A stretch of DNA of 64,000 nucleotides from Dryas octopetala (lineage: Eukaryota > Streptophyta > Magnoliopsida > Rosales > Rosaceae). This document shows positions 10,801 to 19,900 of this stretch, piece after piece. Position 1 is the stretch's first letter. Each line of letters starts with the position of its first letter. The notes beneath the pieces were generated by a model. The model worked only from the letters and a program-made list of their open reading frames with translations. It was not told the origin of the DNA and searched no databases. The position numbers and the translations under genes were made by a program. The stretch is from NCBI GenBank assembly GCA_963921425.1, contig OY992838.1, positions 12,524,001 to 12,588,000 of the forward strand, read 5' to 3'.

Positions 10801-12270
10801 AAACAACTTAGGAAATAAACGTTCTAAGTAGGCAAATGAAGAATGACCTAAACGACAATGCCATAAAAGAATTTTTTCCCTATCAGACCTCTCTCTCTCT
10901 ACGTGAAAGCCGCGACTAGATTCGGATTGCAATGCCGTGGCCCCCTCCAAGTAGTACAGACCTCCTCTCTCCTTACCAATGCCAATCGTCGTCTTCGTGA
11001 GATTGTCCTGAAACACACAATGAGTAGAATGAAAGGTTACAGAACAGTTGAGACGCTTGGTAAGCTGGCTAATAGAAAGAAGGTTATTAGAGAGAGTAGG
11101 TGCAAGTAAGACAGAAGACATGGAGAACGTGGGAGAAAGTGAGACATTCCCGGCCCCTGTAACTGGCATGGGAGTCCCATCAGCAACCTGAACAGACTTA
11201 ACAGGTGGAGATATTAGAGAATCAAACAAGTAAGAATTACTAGTCATATGATCAGTAGCCCCTGAATCAATAACCCAAGTGTTATTAGCAGAAGAAATAA
11301 AGGCTAAACCAAAATTACCTCCTTGAGAAGACACTCGTGAGACATGAGAAGCAGAAGAAAGAGATGTGTCAGCAAGGGCAGCCTGAGAAGATTTCTTGTT
11401 CTTCCTCTCAGCTTGCTTCAGCTTATACCACTCCGGGTAGCCATGCTTCTTCCAGCAAACGTCGACGGTATGTCTGGTACCATTGCAGTGAGTGCAGCGA
11501 CGAGTAAGAGGGTCAGATGGACCATAAGTAGGAGCAGGAGGTGAGGCTGACCGAAGGCTACCCTTCTGGACTACCAGGGCTGATGCCTCAGAAGAAACTT
11601 CAGTTCCCATTGTAACCCGTCGTTGTGCTTCACGACGAACCAGTGAGTATGTCTCTTCCAGGCTGGGCAAAGGAGAAGTCGCCAAAACCCGACTGCTAAC
11701 TTGATCCAAACTGTGATCAAGACCTGCAAGGAACATATAAACTCTATCTTCGGCGATGCGCTTCCTTTGCTTTTCAATATCAGCCGTACACTCCATGTCA
11801 TTAGGCCTCCGATAATCTAACTCTATAAAAATGGAGTTCATCTCATTGTAGTATTCTGTGAGAGTCCGACCATCTTGATGTAGCTGAAAAGTTTTCTTCA
11901 TCAGTTCATAAACTTGAGAAGAATCAGAGACATCCAAATAGCTCCTCTTAACAGCATCCCAAACCTCCTTTGATGTTCCACACTGAACAAAATGAGACAT
12001 AGGGTTAGGTGTCATGGAATTAATAAGCCATGATTTTACCATAGCATCCTCAGCTTCCCATTCATCATAGGCCGAATCATCAACAGCAGGCGCAACTTTC
12101 CTTCCAGTAATATAGCCTTTCTTTTTTCTACCTGCAATATGCATCTCTAGAATTTTTGACCAAACACGATAATTTGTACCATCCAATTTCATATGGATTT
12201 GAGAGGAATTATCCTGAATGGTCACAGCAGTTGGCATCTTGCTGTCAGGAGTCATTTTTCCGTCAGACAT
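7849..12270 (-). CDS. Copia gag-pol polyprotein, 1473 aa, uninterrupted
   Basis: One open frame encodes all copia functions. An N-terminal gag region of the UBN2/retrotransposon type (GTNYRVWSKILEMHI) leads to a CCHC zinc knuckle near residue 260 (CTHCNGTRHTVDVC). An aspartic protease follows near 335 (WVIDSGATDHM). The integrase has an HHCC zinc finger (WHCRLGH...CEQC) and a DDE core (YTDVWGPF, FHSDNGREF, ending QNGIAERKNRHLLE). Reverse transcriptase motifs are QFDVKNAFLHGDL and VYVDDMIVTG (about 1150). RNase H has YTDSDFAG and SSAEAEYRAL. All catalytic motifs I can check are present, with no stop or frameshift. The start is the ATG at 12270, about 600 bp after the primer site. Products would form particles, copy the RNA and integrate the cDNA. 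Confidence 0.97.
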   Translation of the reverse strand: MSDGKMTPDSKMPTAVTIQDNSSQIHMKLDGTNYRVWSKILEMHIAGRKKKGYITGRKVAPAVDDSAYDEWEAEDAMVKSWLINSMTPNPMSHFVQCGTSKEVWDAVKRSYLDVSDSSQVYELMKKTFQLHQDGRTLTEYYNEMNSIFIELDYRRPNDMECTADIEKQRKRIAEDRVYMFLAGLDHSLDQVSSRVLATSPLPSLEETYSLVRREAQRRVTMGTEVSSEASALVVQKGSLRSASPPAPTYGPSDPLTRRCTHCNGTRHTVDVCWKKHGYPEWYKLKQAERKNKKSSQAALADTSLSSASHVSRVSSQGGNFGLAFISSANNTWVIDSGATDHMTSNSYLFDSLISPPVKSVQVADGTPMPVTGAGNVSLSPTFSMSSVLLAPTLSNNLLSISQLTKRLNCSVTFHSTHCVFQDNLTKTTIGIGKERGGLYYLEGATALQSESSRGFHVERERSDREKILLWHCRLGHSSFAYLERLFPKLFCNVSISSLRCEQCIYAKNHRVPFKLSSNKSSKPFSCVYTDVWGPFSTPSASGHKYFVSFIDDCTRVSWVYLLKSKSDVIHVIPQFYKMIVTQFHTQVQVFHSDNGREFVNQSLADFFKLHGILHQTTCAYTPQQNGIAERKNRHLLEVARALCFTMHVPKRFWADAVMTAVFLINRMPARIIDYQTPLRMLSRFHSIPSTLNLCPKIFGCVCYVHVHSLHRDKLDPRAIRCVFLGYSNSQKGYKCFHPPTGKYYVSMDVQFCERVSYFSGDVSLIPLPGEINSKEEEQLWLAEKRLWISGKGEDSATLGEGEISNTPNLMETESEPEEGRAERPAQLFQKHYTRRNKDATAVPPSDSSTSLDDTTMPSNDSSKINSEVHVSSPITFDNDLDSNPIVSDSSYLDPTTVASDSADLNLQVGGQGRKYPLRDRKEPDRFGFSKSSSNVIYPMSDFISYHRLSKSHLAFALQLSSVSVPSHFQEALGDPKWKNAMVEEMEALQKNSTWEMVELPREKKTVGCKWVFTVKYKSDGTVDRYKARLVAKGYTQTYGIDYQETFAPVAKMNTVRVILSLAVNLDWPLRQFDVKNAFLHGDLVEEVYMDPPPGFTPKGGKVCKLKKALYGLKQSPRAWFGRFSYSMRKYGFRQALADHTLFYKRDGDNITLLIVYVDDMIVTGSDIREIEKLRSYLAREFEMKDLGVLKYFLGIEVSRSKQGIFLSQRKYVLDLLAETGNSACEPVDTPIEVNHGLAVYAHQVPTNKERYQRLVGKLIYLAHTRPDISYAVSVVSQFMHNPSDRHMDAVNRVLAYLKSSPGKGVMFSRHGHLDIVGYTDSDFAGSKLDRKSTSGYVSFVGGNLVTWRSKKQKVVSLSSAEAEYRALHHATTELAWLKILLDELGYGPQKPMVLFCDNTAAIEIANNPVQHDRTKHIELDRNYIKDNLDSGVIEVPYIRSADQLADMMTHAVTSGSFHTSLSKLGMCDIYAPT

Positions 12271-12467
12271 ATCAGATATGCTTAATTCTGTTAACCAGAA
12301 GGGTGAAAAACAGAAGTTATAAAAGTCACTGATTTAAAAAACAGAAATCACAAAACCAGCCACGCAGAAACAACTTCTGGACCCTGTGCAATCTGGGTTC
12401 TGTTATAAGCAGAGAACAGAAACCACTTGTTGGAACAAAGGATCGGCGTCAGAAAGAATCGTGGAAG

Positions 12468-12542
12468 GATCGGCGGCGCTGCAGGCAGGAAGGATCGACG
12501 GCGCTGCAAGCAGGAAGGAACGACGGCGCTGCAAGCAGAAGG
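12468..12542 (-). repeat. 25-bp tandem repeat, three units, in the copia leader
   Basis: Units GATCGGCGGCGCTGCAGGCA.., GATCGACGGCGCTGCAAGCA.. and GAACGACGGCGCTGCAAGCA.. (25 bp each) follow head to tail with one to three differences. A fourth, partial unit begins at 12543. Confidence 0.85.
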
Positions 12543-12617
12543 GATCGACTGCGTTCCTGGATGGCGGCGGCGTCGTTATCTGGGCAGCGTCGTTGTCGTC
12601 TGGGCGGCGTCGTCGTC

Positions 12618-12758
12618 AGCTGGTCGTCGTCTTCTGGGCAGCAGCGTCGCCAACTTCTGGGTGGCGTCGGCGTCAGCTGGTCGTCGTCTTCTGGGCAGCA
12701 GCGTCGCCAACTTCTGGGTGGCGTCGGCGTCTGCTGGTTGTCGTCGTCTTCTGGGCAG
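12618..12758 (-). repeat. 57-bp tandem repeat, about 2.5 units, in the copia leader
   Basis: AGCTGGTCGTCGTCTTCTGG starts a 57-bp unit at 12618 and again at 12675. A partial third unit runs to about 12758 with a 3-bp expansion. The first two units appear identical. Because 57 is a multiple of three, ORFs read through it on the plus strand. Confidence 0.88.
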
Positions 12759-12875
12759 ATGAATGTAGGTACAGAAAATACTAGTATTTGTATTTTCTAA
12801 GTATTTTGTAGAATTTAGGGTTTGCTTTCAGCAAGAATAGAGATTAGGCAGCGGAAGAAAAATCTTTAGCCATCA

Positions 12876-12887
12876 GCTCTGATACCA
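12876..12887 (-). promoter_or_regulatory. Primer binding site (initiator Met tRNA) of the copia element
   Basis: The minus strand reads TGGTATCAGAGC, complementary to the 3' end of plant initiator methionine tRNA, and abuts the inner edge of the 5' LTR with no spacer. It confirms the minus-strand orientation. Confidence 0.93.
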
Positions 12888-13052
12888 AATTGAGAATTAT
12901 AATTAGGCTGAAATAATCTTCATTATACTGTGTATATTTATACAAGATACAAATACCAAAGATGGTAAGTCAACTATACAATTAAAACTGCTAACTTATT
13001 GCTAATTGACAACTAATTACAGCTAATACACGCTAACTAATACACGCTAACT
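12888..13052 (-). repeat. 5' LTR of the copia element
   Basis: 165 bp, with one A/G difference from the other LTR. It is followed by the duplicated target TAGAG at 13053-13057. It should hold the element promoter; ATACACAGTATAATG on the minus strand is AT-rich, but no clear TATA box can be fixed. Confidence 0.93.
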
Positions 13053-13057
13053 TAGAG

Positions 13058-13585
13058 CAATAGGAGTGTAATTGACCAAGAACTGAAGATATGATTTGAG
13101 ATATCAGAGCAGAATTGGAAAATTATTTGCTAAATTAATGAGAGGCTATGAGAGTTTTGTAAATTGGGATTGACCACCAATCTATGACAATTACAAATAT
13201 GATGATTCAGATATTGGAGTTGAGGTTGAAGAAGATTTTATTGATGAATCATGAGATATTGGTGAAATATTCAAGTCACCAAAAGGAGCACACAACCCAC
13301 AAGTCACAGGATCCGGTTGATTCTTTGTGGCATTTGATCAGGGCATATTGCTTTCATCGGAACTGAAGAATTTCATTTGATTCCTAATATTAGATTAGTT
13401 GATAATTGATATTGCAAATCATTTGAAGACTCATGCGAGGTTATTTCAAGCTGTGCAAATTTAAAACTTAAGGTCTCAAAGAATTTAAGAGGTATCAGAT
13501 ATTCTAAATATCTTTTCTTTTGGAATGGAGGACTGTATTTTGAAGCTCAAAACTTGAGGATGAGTTTTCTTCAAGTAGGAGGGAT
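13058..13585 (+). other. Right-hand internal remnant of the chromovirus element
   Basis: It continues the older gypsy element after the copia insertion. Only short broken frames remain. Its last part, about 13552-13585, is the conserved PPT-containing segment just before the 3' LTR. The short ORF at 13184-13366 has no recognised domain. Confidence 0.45.
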
Positions 13586-13850
13586 TGACGCAAAGCATTC
13601 ATGGCATTTAAAGAATGGTCGAAGAGTCTTTTTAGTTTCTTATAATATTTTAAGGTGAATACTAAGACATTACTCAGAAATATGAAAACAGCCATCAATG
13701 TCTTGCAGAAACACTAAAAGTCTGTTATCAATGTACTATGGGAATTCTAAAAGTGTGTTTAGGGAGGAGTTAGAGCCATTATTAGTAGTGTATTATAATT
13801 TTATAAAAGGGTCGGACCCTAATCAACTTGGAATAGGCTAAATTATACGT
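13586..13850 (+). repeat. Degenerate 3' LTR of the chromovirus remnant
   Basis: It starts TGACGCAAAG and shares ordered blocks with 7053-7250, including ATACTAAG, ATCAATGT, GGAGGAGTTAGAGCCATTAT and a TATAAAAGGG promoter motif at about 13801. Its 3' limit is unclear because similarity fades after the TATA region. Confidence 0.5.
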
Positions 13851-14250
13851 TTGTGTCTCTCATGTCTTAGTCCAGAATACATGTTAATGATGACAAAATT
13901 GAGTTACATTCCACTCCTCCATGTTGTATCCTGAAAATGTACCTGTTTTATGATTTATTGTATTTATGTAATTATAATTTTGTTTTGTATTCTGGTAAAT
14001 TTTTAATGATCTTAAGTTCTTAACTATTAGGTTTTTTTTTTTGTTTTTTGCAGGCTTGAATGGCTTTTGTATTTGAAAATCTCACTCTCCTGATAACCAG
14101 GATTACAGTTTGGTGTTGTGGTTTGAGGTTAGATAATTTTTGTCAATTGTGAAAATTGTAATCATATGTTCAAATGTTTCCTTTTTCATTTTTTTTTTCT
14201 TAATATGATTTCGTATGATATGTGAGATAAGGAAAGGATACTACCATTTT

Positions 14251-16996
14251 GTATGGAATGTTTTGAGGTTCACAATTAGAGCTTGTATAAATGACCTTGA
14301 ATTTTCTATTCACTTGTTTGTTTGACATGACATCAAAGTCTTGACAAGTGATCTGAGGCTTGGTCCAAGAAGAGCCATCTTAATATGCTTTGAGGCAACT
14401 TTGAGTCATCAACACCATCTGCTTTTCATTGGCTGGCATGAATAAGATGACATAAACTTGTGCTTGATAGAAATATTGTTCCATCATTCTGCCCTGTGTG
14501 TGTTTGTGCCTGTAAGACCTGTCATCAAAAGTATGGTTGAGTGTTTTAAAGCTAAGCCTTTGGCATTTGAGTAAAATATGGAAATTTATAATGTCTTTAT
14601 TAAGACATCATTGTTATGGGCATGAACTCTACTGTTTTATGCAACTATTTAAAAATTTGATGGTTAACAATTTAAGGGTTCTTTTTTTTTTTTCTGGGTC
14701 CAACAATTTAAGGGTTCAGCACAATTGGCAGTCCAAGGTGTCTCTCTGAATTTGGCATGGCTCTACTGCTTTATGCACCTATTTTAAAAATGTAAAACAA
14801 TTTTAAGGGTTTTCTTGCTTTGGTTGAACAATTTAAAGTTCAGTCCGAAGGTTATTTGAAAATGATGGTCAGCACAATTTGGCAGTCCAGGATGTCTGTC
14901 AATTGGAAAAATATTGGGTGGAGATTTTGGAGACTGATATTCTTCCCCACCCCCCAAATCCCATAAAAAAGGGACAGAAAGGTGGTTGTTATAAAGAACC
15001 TGTTGGATAATAATTTTTCGGTTCGCTGAACCTGTTTAATAGAATCAGTTCTAAGGTTTAAAGCTGTTTCTTTTCTTTCTCGTCCAGGGTGATCATTTTA
15101 TGATATCCATAATGAGTGTTTACTTTTGGAAAGTTTTGATATTACAAGATTTGGGGTAAATCTTTATCTTAGAGATGTAATTGATTACTTACAAATTATT
15201 TAGCTGCACACTAGATTCATGTTTTCTCTTTCAGTGTGATCGTTTTATAATTTCCATGATTAGGCAGCTTTGGACCAAATATATATCATGTAGATATATT
15301 TGATTACTTTCGAATTAAGCAATAGAGGCTGTGTATTTTAGCAGTTTACCCAAATGTTTAACTATGTGGCCATTACTTTTGGAATGGTCATTTCAATTGA
15401 GGTTCTTGAACTGATAGTAGCCTTAGGAATGTCCATCTTTTAGCACCATTGAGAAGGGTAATTGTAAGTGTTTTGGACCCAAAAAAAAAATTAAAAAAAG
15501 TTCAAAATCAGCCAGCTCGCTTAGATATAGGCACCTCCCATCTTGATTTACTTTAAAGGCAAGGCAATAGGCAATGGGCAATAGGGTACTACAAAGTATA
15601 TTGATACCCTACAACATATGAAATGCAAATGAAAAGACTGAAGTGAACAAGAGGAAAACACCTTAGCCAAAATGAAGGATTAAAAAAGGAAAAGGGGTCA
15701 GTGAATTAGGTATATGCTCCAAGACTTTTAAGTCCTTGACCTAGCAGATTTATGACATGTTGCCCCTGGAGAGCCAACAAAACTATAAAATTTTCCAGCA
15801 CTTGGACACAGCACAAATGAAAATAACTTTTGTTGCACTGGCAAAATGTATCAAACCATGCTTCTTTTGTTAAAAGTATTTTGAAATGATGCTTATTGTG
15901 CACCTCAAAAAAGGAATGTGGGCCATGAGATGCATTGACCATCACAGCATTGCATCACAAGACAGGTGATGCATGCTCTCAAAATTAAATTTCTATTGAA
16001 ACTGCGCAGAATTTCTGCGTTTCGCAATTAGCCTAGTGGCTTGTTGGGATGTTTCTGCGACAATCGATATGCTATTCATACCAATTCTCTTATAAAATGA
16101 GCCCCATAACATTGTGAAACTCAGGCCACTCGGTCCGAGAAAGTATTAAACTAAACACAGGTGCACAACCAAAAAGCATGAACCATTCTTAAGTCTTAGC
16201 AGCTGGAGCATCAAAGATTTACATTATCAAGATGGTTAGTATGGGTAGTTCTCCTATGCACATAGGAGTACGCATGACAATACACGCCTTCAGTTTCCAA
16301 CAGTATACAATTTGCATGTGCCGTTAGCATTCCAACAGTGTATACCTCATGCACTCCTATGTGCATGAGAAAATTGCGATGGTGAGTAAATTGAAGACCC
16401 TTCAAGTTTCAGAGATGAGTCACCCCATCCATGAGATTTACCTGTGAAAACACAACCACCGCCGCTATCCCTCACAACAGGTTAACTAGGCTGTCATAAA
16501 AAGAAGCTAACAGTGAAACTGCCACATACAAGCCAAAAAATGGCAAAAGCAAGAATTGGTTTGAAACTAATTTATTTATTTTATGATGAGCATGTAACCA
16601 TATATGCATATAAGTTATGTAACATAACACTTAAATCGTCAATGCAAGGATTCTGCTAGTACAAGCATCTGGCAGATCAGACTAATCAAACGAGAGCCTA
16701 TAAGCTAGAGGCTATAAGTTACAGTAACTAAAGAATAATGTGTTTGATGTTCTAAGGGATAACACATGAAAGAATATCATACTGGATGTAGAAGCATTTT
16801 GCAGAGAAAAGGAGCAGTTGATCCATCTGAGACGTCAAACAAAGAATCCAAACTTAATTCAACCGTCGGCTTGTTAACATATGTCTCCCAAGGTTCTGGC
16901 AGTCAACATTATCAAGATTCATTCAATAGCGTCTTCAGCAAGTCAGAGCCTACTGTTTGATTAAACAGTTATTAATCATCAGCATACTTATAGGAG
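14251..16996. other. Intergenic DNA and 3'UTR of the KH gene
   Basis: No coding region is supported. About 14610-14900 holds degenerate repeats: a CTCTACTG.TTTATGCA.CTATTT block followed by CAATTTAAGGGTT recurs about 130 bp apart, and CAGCACAATT.GGCAGTCCA.G recurs at about 14718 and 14870. An inverted TCCTATGCACATAGGA lies near 16254. The KH gene 3'UTR (minus strand) should occupy roughly the last 300 bp. Confidence 0.5.
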
Positions 16997-19900
16997 TTAT
17001 CTTCCAGTCTTGGCTCGTTTCATTCCTGTACTGTTAAAGGGCGACATGCTTGGGCTTATACTCGGGCTCATACTTGGGCTCTCTTCCCTCAATGTACCAT
17101 TGAGCATAGCCAATTCCCTTAGTTGTTGCTTCTTATAGTGATCAAAGGACTCATCCTGCAAGAGATAGGTTACAAGTTGTCCAAAGAAAATGAACAAGAG
17201 TCAAAACTCCATGATGATTAATCCTATTCATACCACAGGCTTCAGAAGGTTCTCTAGTATTGCCACTGCATGATCCAAGCGCGCATTGATTATATCTTCT
17301 GGAAATTCAGCCTCCACTAACACATGCAACGGCTCATTAAGATGTTCATATCCAGGCTTTTCTTTTAATTTCTCTTCCTAGAGGTAAAATAAGTGGCTCA
17401 TCATGAGAATCGGAAAAAGGTAAAATATGCAAGCAGCCAAATGAAATAAAAGAAAATGAGAACACGATTAGGAACCATGACTATTTTCAAACAAAATAAC
17501 TCTAACAAAGTTTGCAAAACTATAACCAAAATAAACAGCATTTGCAAATCAATACTCAACCTTCCATTTGTAGCACGCAGTGCCATTCAGAAAAGGCCCA
17601 CTTCATTGTCATTCAAATGTTGGAACCAAAAATAATAAAGATACTAGTTTATGTGTTAGGCATTTGACCATAAAGCTTAGCCAAGCTGTTGAATTCAACA
17701 CAAGTTCTTTAGGAATAATCAGGTAAAGCCCAAGTCATATGATTACTATAGTCATATGAAAGGGGAAACACTATAAATCTCCTAGCTGTCGATAAAAGAA
17801 TTGGTTTCTCCTAAGAGCTAAATTATATACCATAGTTATCTCCTAATCACCTCTACATGTCATTCTGGGTCATTTTCTAACCATACATAATATTAATCAC
17901 AATTGTCCTGGACAGTGTCTGCACCGCCAAACAGGACTAGATGATACTGATAAGCTACAATTATGGGAACAGATGGAGGGTGTAATTCAAGGAACACATG
18001 AAAGAGAGGAAGTATTCATAGGACTGGGGAGGTTAGGACACGGCGCATGAGAACAAGAATTTGGAGTTAGGAATCATGCTAAGGAGGCTACCCTAGACTT
18101 AACAGTGGTGTATGATCTTATCACTGGGAATACCTAATTGAAAAGGGAGATGAACTATGACTACTTCAAAAGTTGACTACATAGGAATCAAAATGGTTTT
18201 TTTTTTTTTTTTTTTTTAAGAACAAGAAAGCACATTGACTAAGCTACAAAGATCGTAAGGTTACACCAGGAGGCATCACAACATAGATTGATGATTTTAG
18301 ATATGTGTATTAAAGGTTCTGTGAGGAAGAGAAAGGATATTTGAAGTCCACGAACTAGACAATGGAATTTAAAAGGAGAGAAGTTAGAACTATTCCAGAA
18401 TAAAATGTTACAAGAAGCACCATGGCATTTGTGGATGAAACGAATGTAATGTGGAATAGGTCGGCTGGATGGGTCTGAAGAATATCAAAAGAGGTTCTTG
18501 GAGAGTTGAAAGGAAGCAGACCTTTATCTAAGGAAGCTTGGTAGTGGGATGAAGACGTCCAAACTGTAGTAAAAACAAAAAGTATGTTATGTAAAATTCC
18601 ACAAAAATTAAAGGAGAAAAGATGAAAGCATGGAAAAATACAAACATGCAAAGAACGAAAAATAGTACGGGACGCTAAGTGTAGTACATATATGATTTTT
18701 ACTCTAAATTGGGCATGGAAGGTTGGGCGAGGAATATATACAAACTTGCTTAAGTTAAGGGAGAAGAAAACTAAAGAGTTTAATCATGCTAAGTGCTTGA
18801 TCAGTGATGACCTAAGAGTCTTAGTAGAGGATGATGAAGTAAGAGAACGATAAAAAAGTTTATTTGAGAAGTTATTGAATGAGAATTGTATGTAAGAAGA
18901 ACCTAGTAATCCTAGTGAGATTAGAGAAAAGCAACTTTTTTCGTAGGATTAGGATGTATTCCCATTGGGGGGTGGAAGTGTTTAGGCGAGGGCATTTCTT
19001 AGCTAACAAATTATTGAATAAGACTATGATGACTAAGTGAACGACCACCTTTGTGTATATAGTCGTGCATATGGAGGGAAAGAAACAATAGATGTTTTGA
19101 GAATGTGGAAGTCCCATTTGGGATCCTTAAGAATTTTGGCTTGCAGAGTCTTTTTGGTTCCCATGGAGCCTTTCGGTTGATTCTTCTGGGAAGTTCCATA
19201 CCAGCCTTAGACTAAAGGGAATATCCAAAGTTGTACAAACAACCCCAGAATTAGATTGATGAATCACACTATGAACATCAACTCTTTTTTTTACAAGTCA
19301 ATTTCGACCAGGACCTGAAGCAATCATATTGAAAATCAATTTGGATTCAGGCCACAGAGATCAACAATGTAACCTATTTATTTAGTGAGAAACTAATGGA
19401 GAAATAGAGAGAAGAAGAAAGATCTTCACATGATCTTTGGAGAAAGCTTATGACAAGGTACCTAGGGATATAATACGGTGGACCTTGGAAAAGGAGAGAG
19501 AAAACGAATAGATATACTAAGTTGATAAATTACATGTATGATAGAGCTGTGACTATAGACAAGCAAATATCCAATTAGAGTAGACTTACATCAGAAATAA
19601 ACACTAAGTCGTGTTTTTGCCTTGATTATAAATGAACAGACAAGACAACAATAAAAGTATGTCTTTTCCAAATTTATTGGTTTGAATGATGAAACACCAA
19701 CAAGGGTAAATGCCAAATTAAAGATATAGAGAAAAACAAAAAAGGCTGTACGATAAGTGATCTAGGACTAAATATGTAGAAGGTAAGTACAGTAACAAAA
19801 GATATACAAGTAGGAAGGCAGTGAAAATTGAGGATCCAAAGATTCCAAAAAGCGAAACTATCTGCTATCTAGGGTTCAGAAGAAAAAGATAAAATTATGT

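Larger units (their letters stand above)
12271..12875 (-). other. Untranslated leader of the copia element
   Basis: 605 bp between primer site and gag ATG. The middle (about 12440-12770) is strikingly GC-rich and CGTCG/GGC-rich compared with both element and host, and consists mostly of two tandem repeat sets. Plus-strand ORFs across it (12386-12784 and two overlapping frames) only translate these repeats and were not called as genes. Confidence 0.7.
7677..13052 (-). mobile_element. Intact Ty1/copia LTR retrotransposon, 5,376 bp, young
   Basis: Two 165-bp LTRs (7677-7841 and 12888-13052) differ at one base (G at 7734, A at 12945). They are flanked by a perfect 5-bp duplication TAGAG. In element orientation (minus strand): 5' LTR 13052-12888, primer binding site 12887-12876, leader 12875-12271, one gag-pol frame 12270-7849, purine tract 7853-7842, 3' LTR. 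Everything needed for mobility appears present. Very short LTRs and an RE1-like polyprotein suggest the Ale/Retrofit-type branch (inference). It sits inside the older gypsy remnant. Confidence 0.95.
7053..13850 (+). mobile_element. Decayed Ty3/gypsy chromovirus-type retroelement, split by a nested copia insertion
   Basis: Degenerate direct repeats at about 7053-7409 and from 13586 act as 5' and 3' LTRs. They share GAATACTAAG, ATCAATGTA, GGAGT.AGAG.CATTATTA and TATAAAAGGG in order. After the 5' LTR comes TGGTACTAGAAC (7413-7424), a mutated initiator-Met tRNA primer site, then a leader (CCAGATTTGTGACTGTTG) typical of plant chromoviruses. Before the 3' LTR is the family's PPT region, ACTTGAGGATGAGTTTTC...GTAGGAGGGA (about 13552-13585). 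Internal sequence is only about 7410-7676 plus 13058-13585, so gag-pol is almost entirely missing. The 3' boundary is uncertain. Confidence 0.65.
6852..14250 (+). other. 3'UTR of the small membrane protein gene with a putative 7.2-kb intron
   Basis: After the stop, AAG|GTATGCC at 6877/6878 is a good donor. TTTTTTGCAG|GCTTGAATGG, with exon start at 14054, is a strong acceptor after a long T tract. If used, the intron (6878-14053) lies in the 3'UTR and contains a decayed gypsy element with a copia element nested inside. The terminal exon would be about 14054-14250. This is inference from splice motifs; another reading is that the transcript ends before 7050. Confidence 0.4.

Noticed and set aside
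12386..12800. Plus-strand repeat-rich ORFs as genes
   Set aside because: They read the GC-rich minisatellite in the copia leader antisense; no domain, and the repeat periods explain the open frames.
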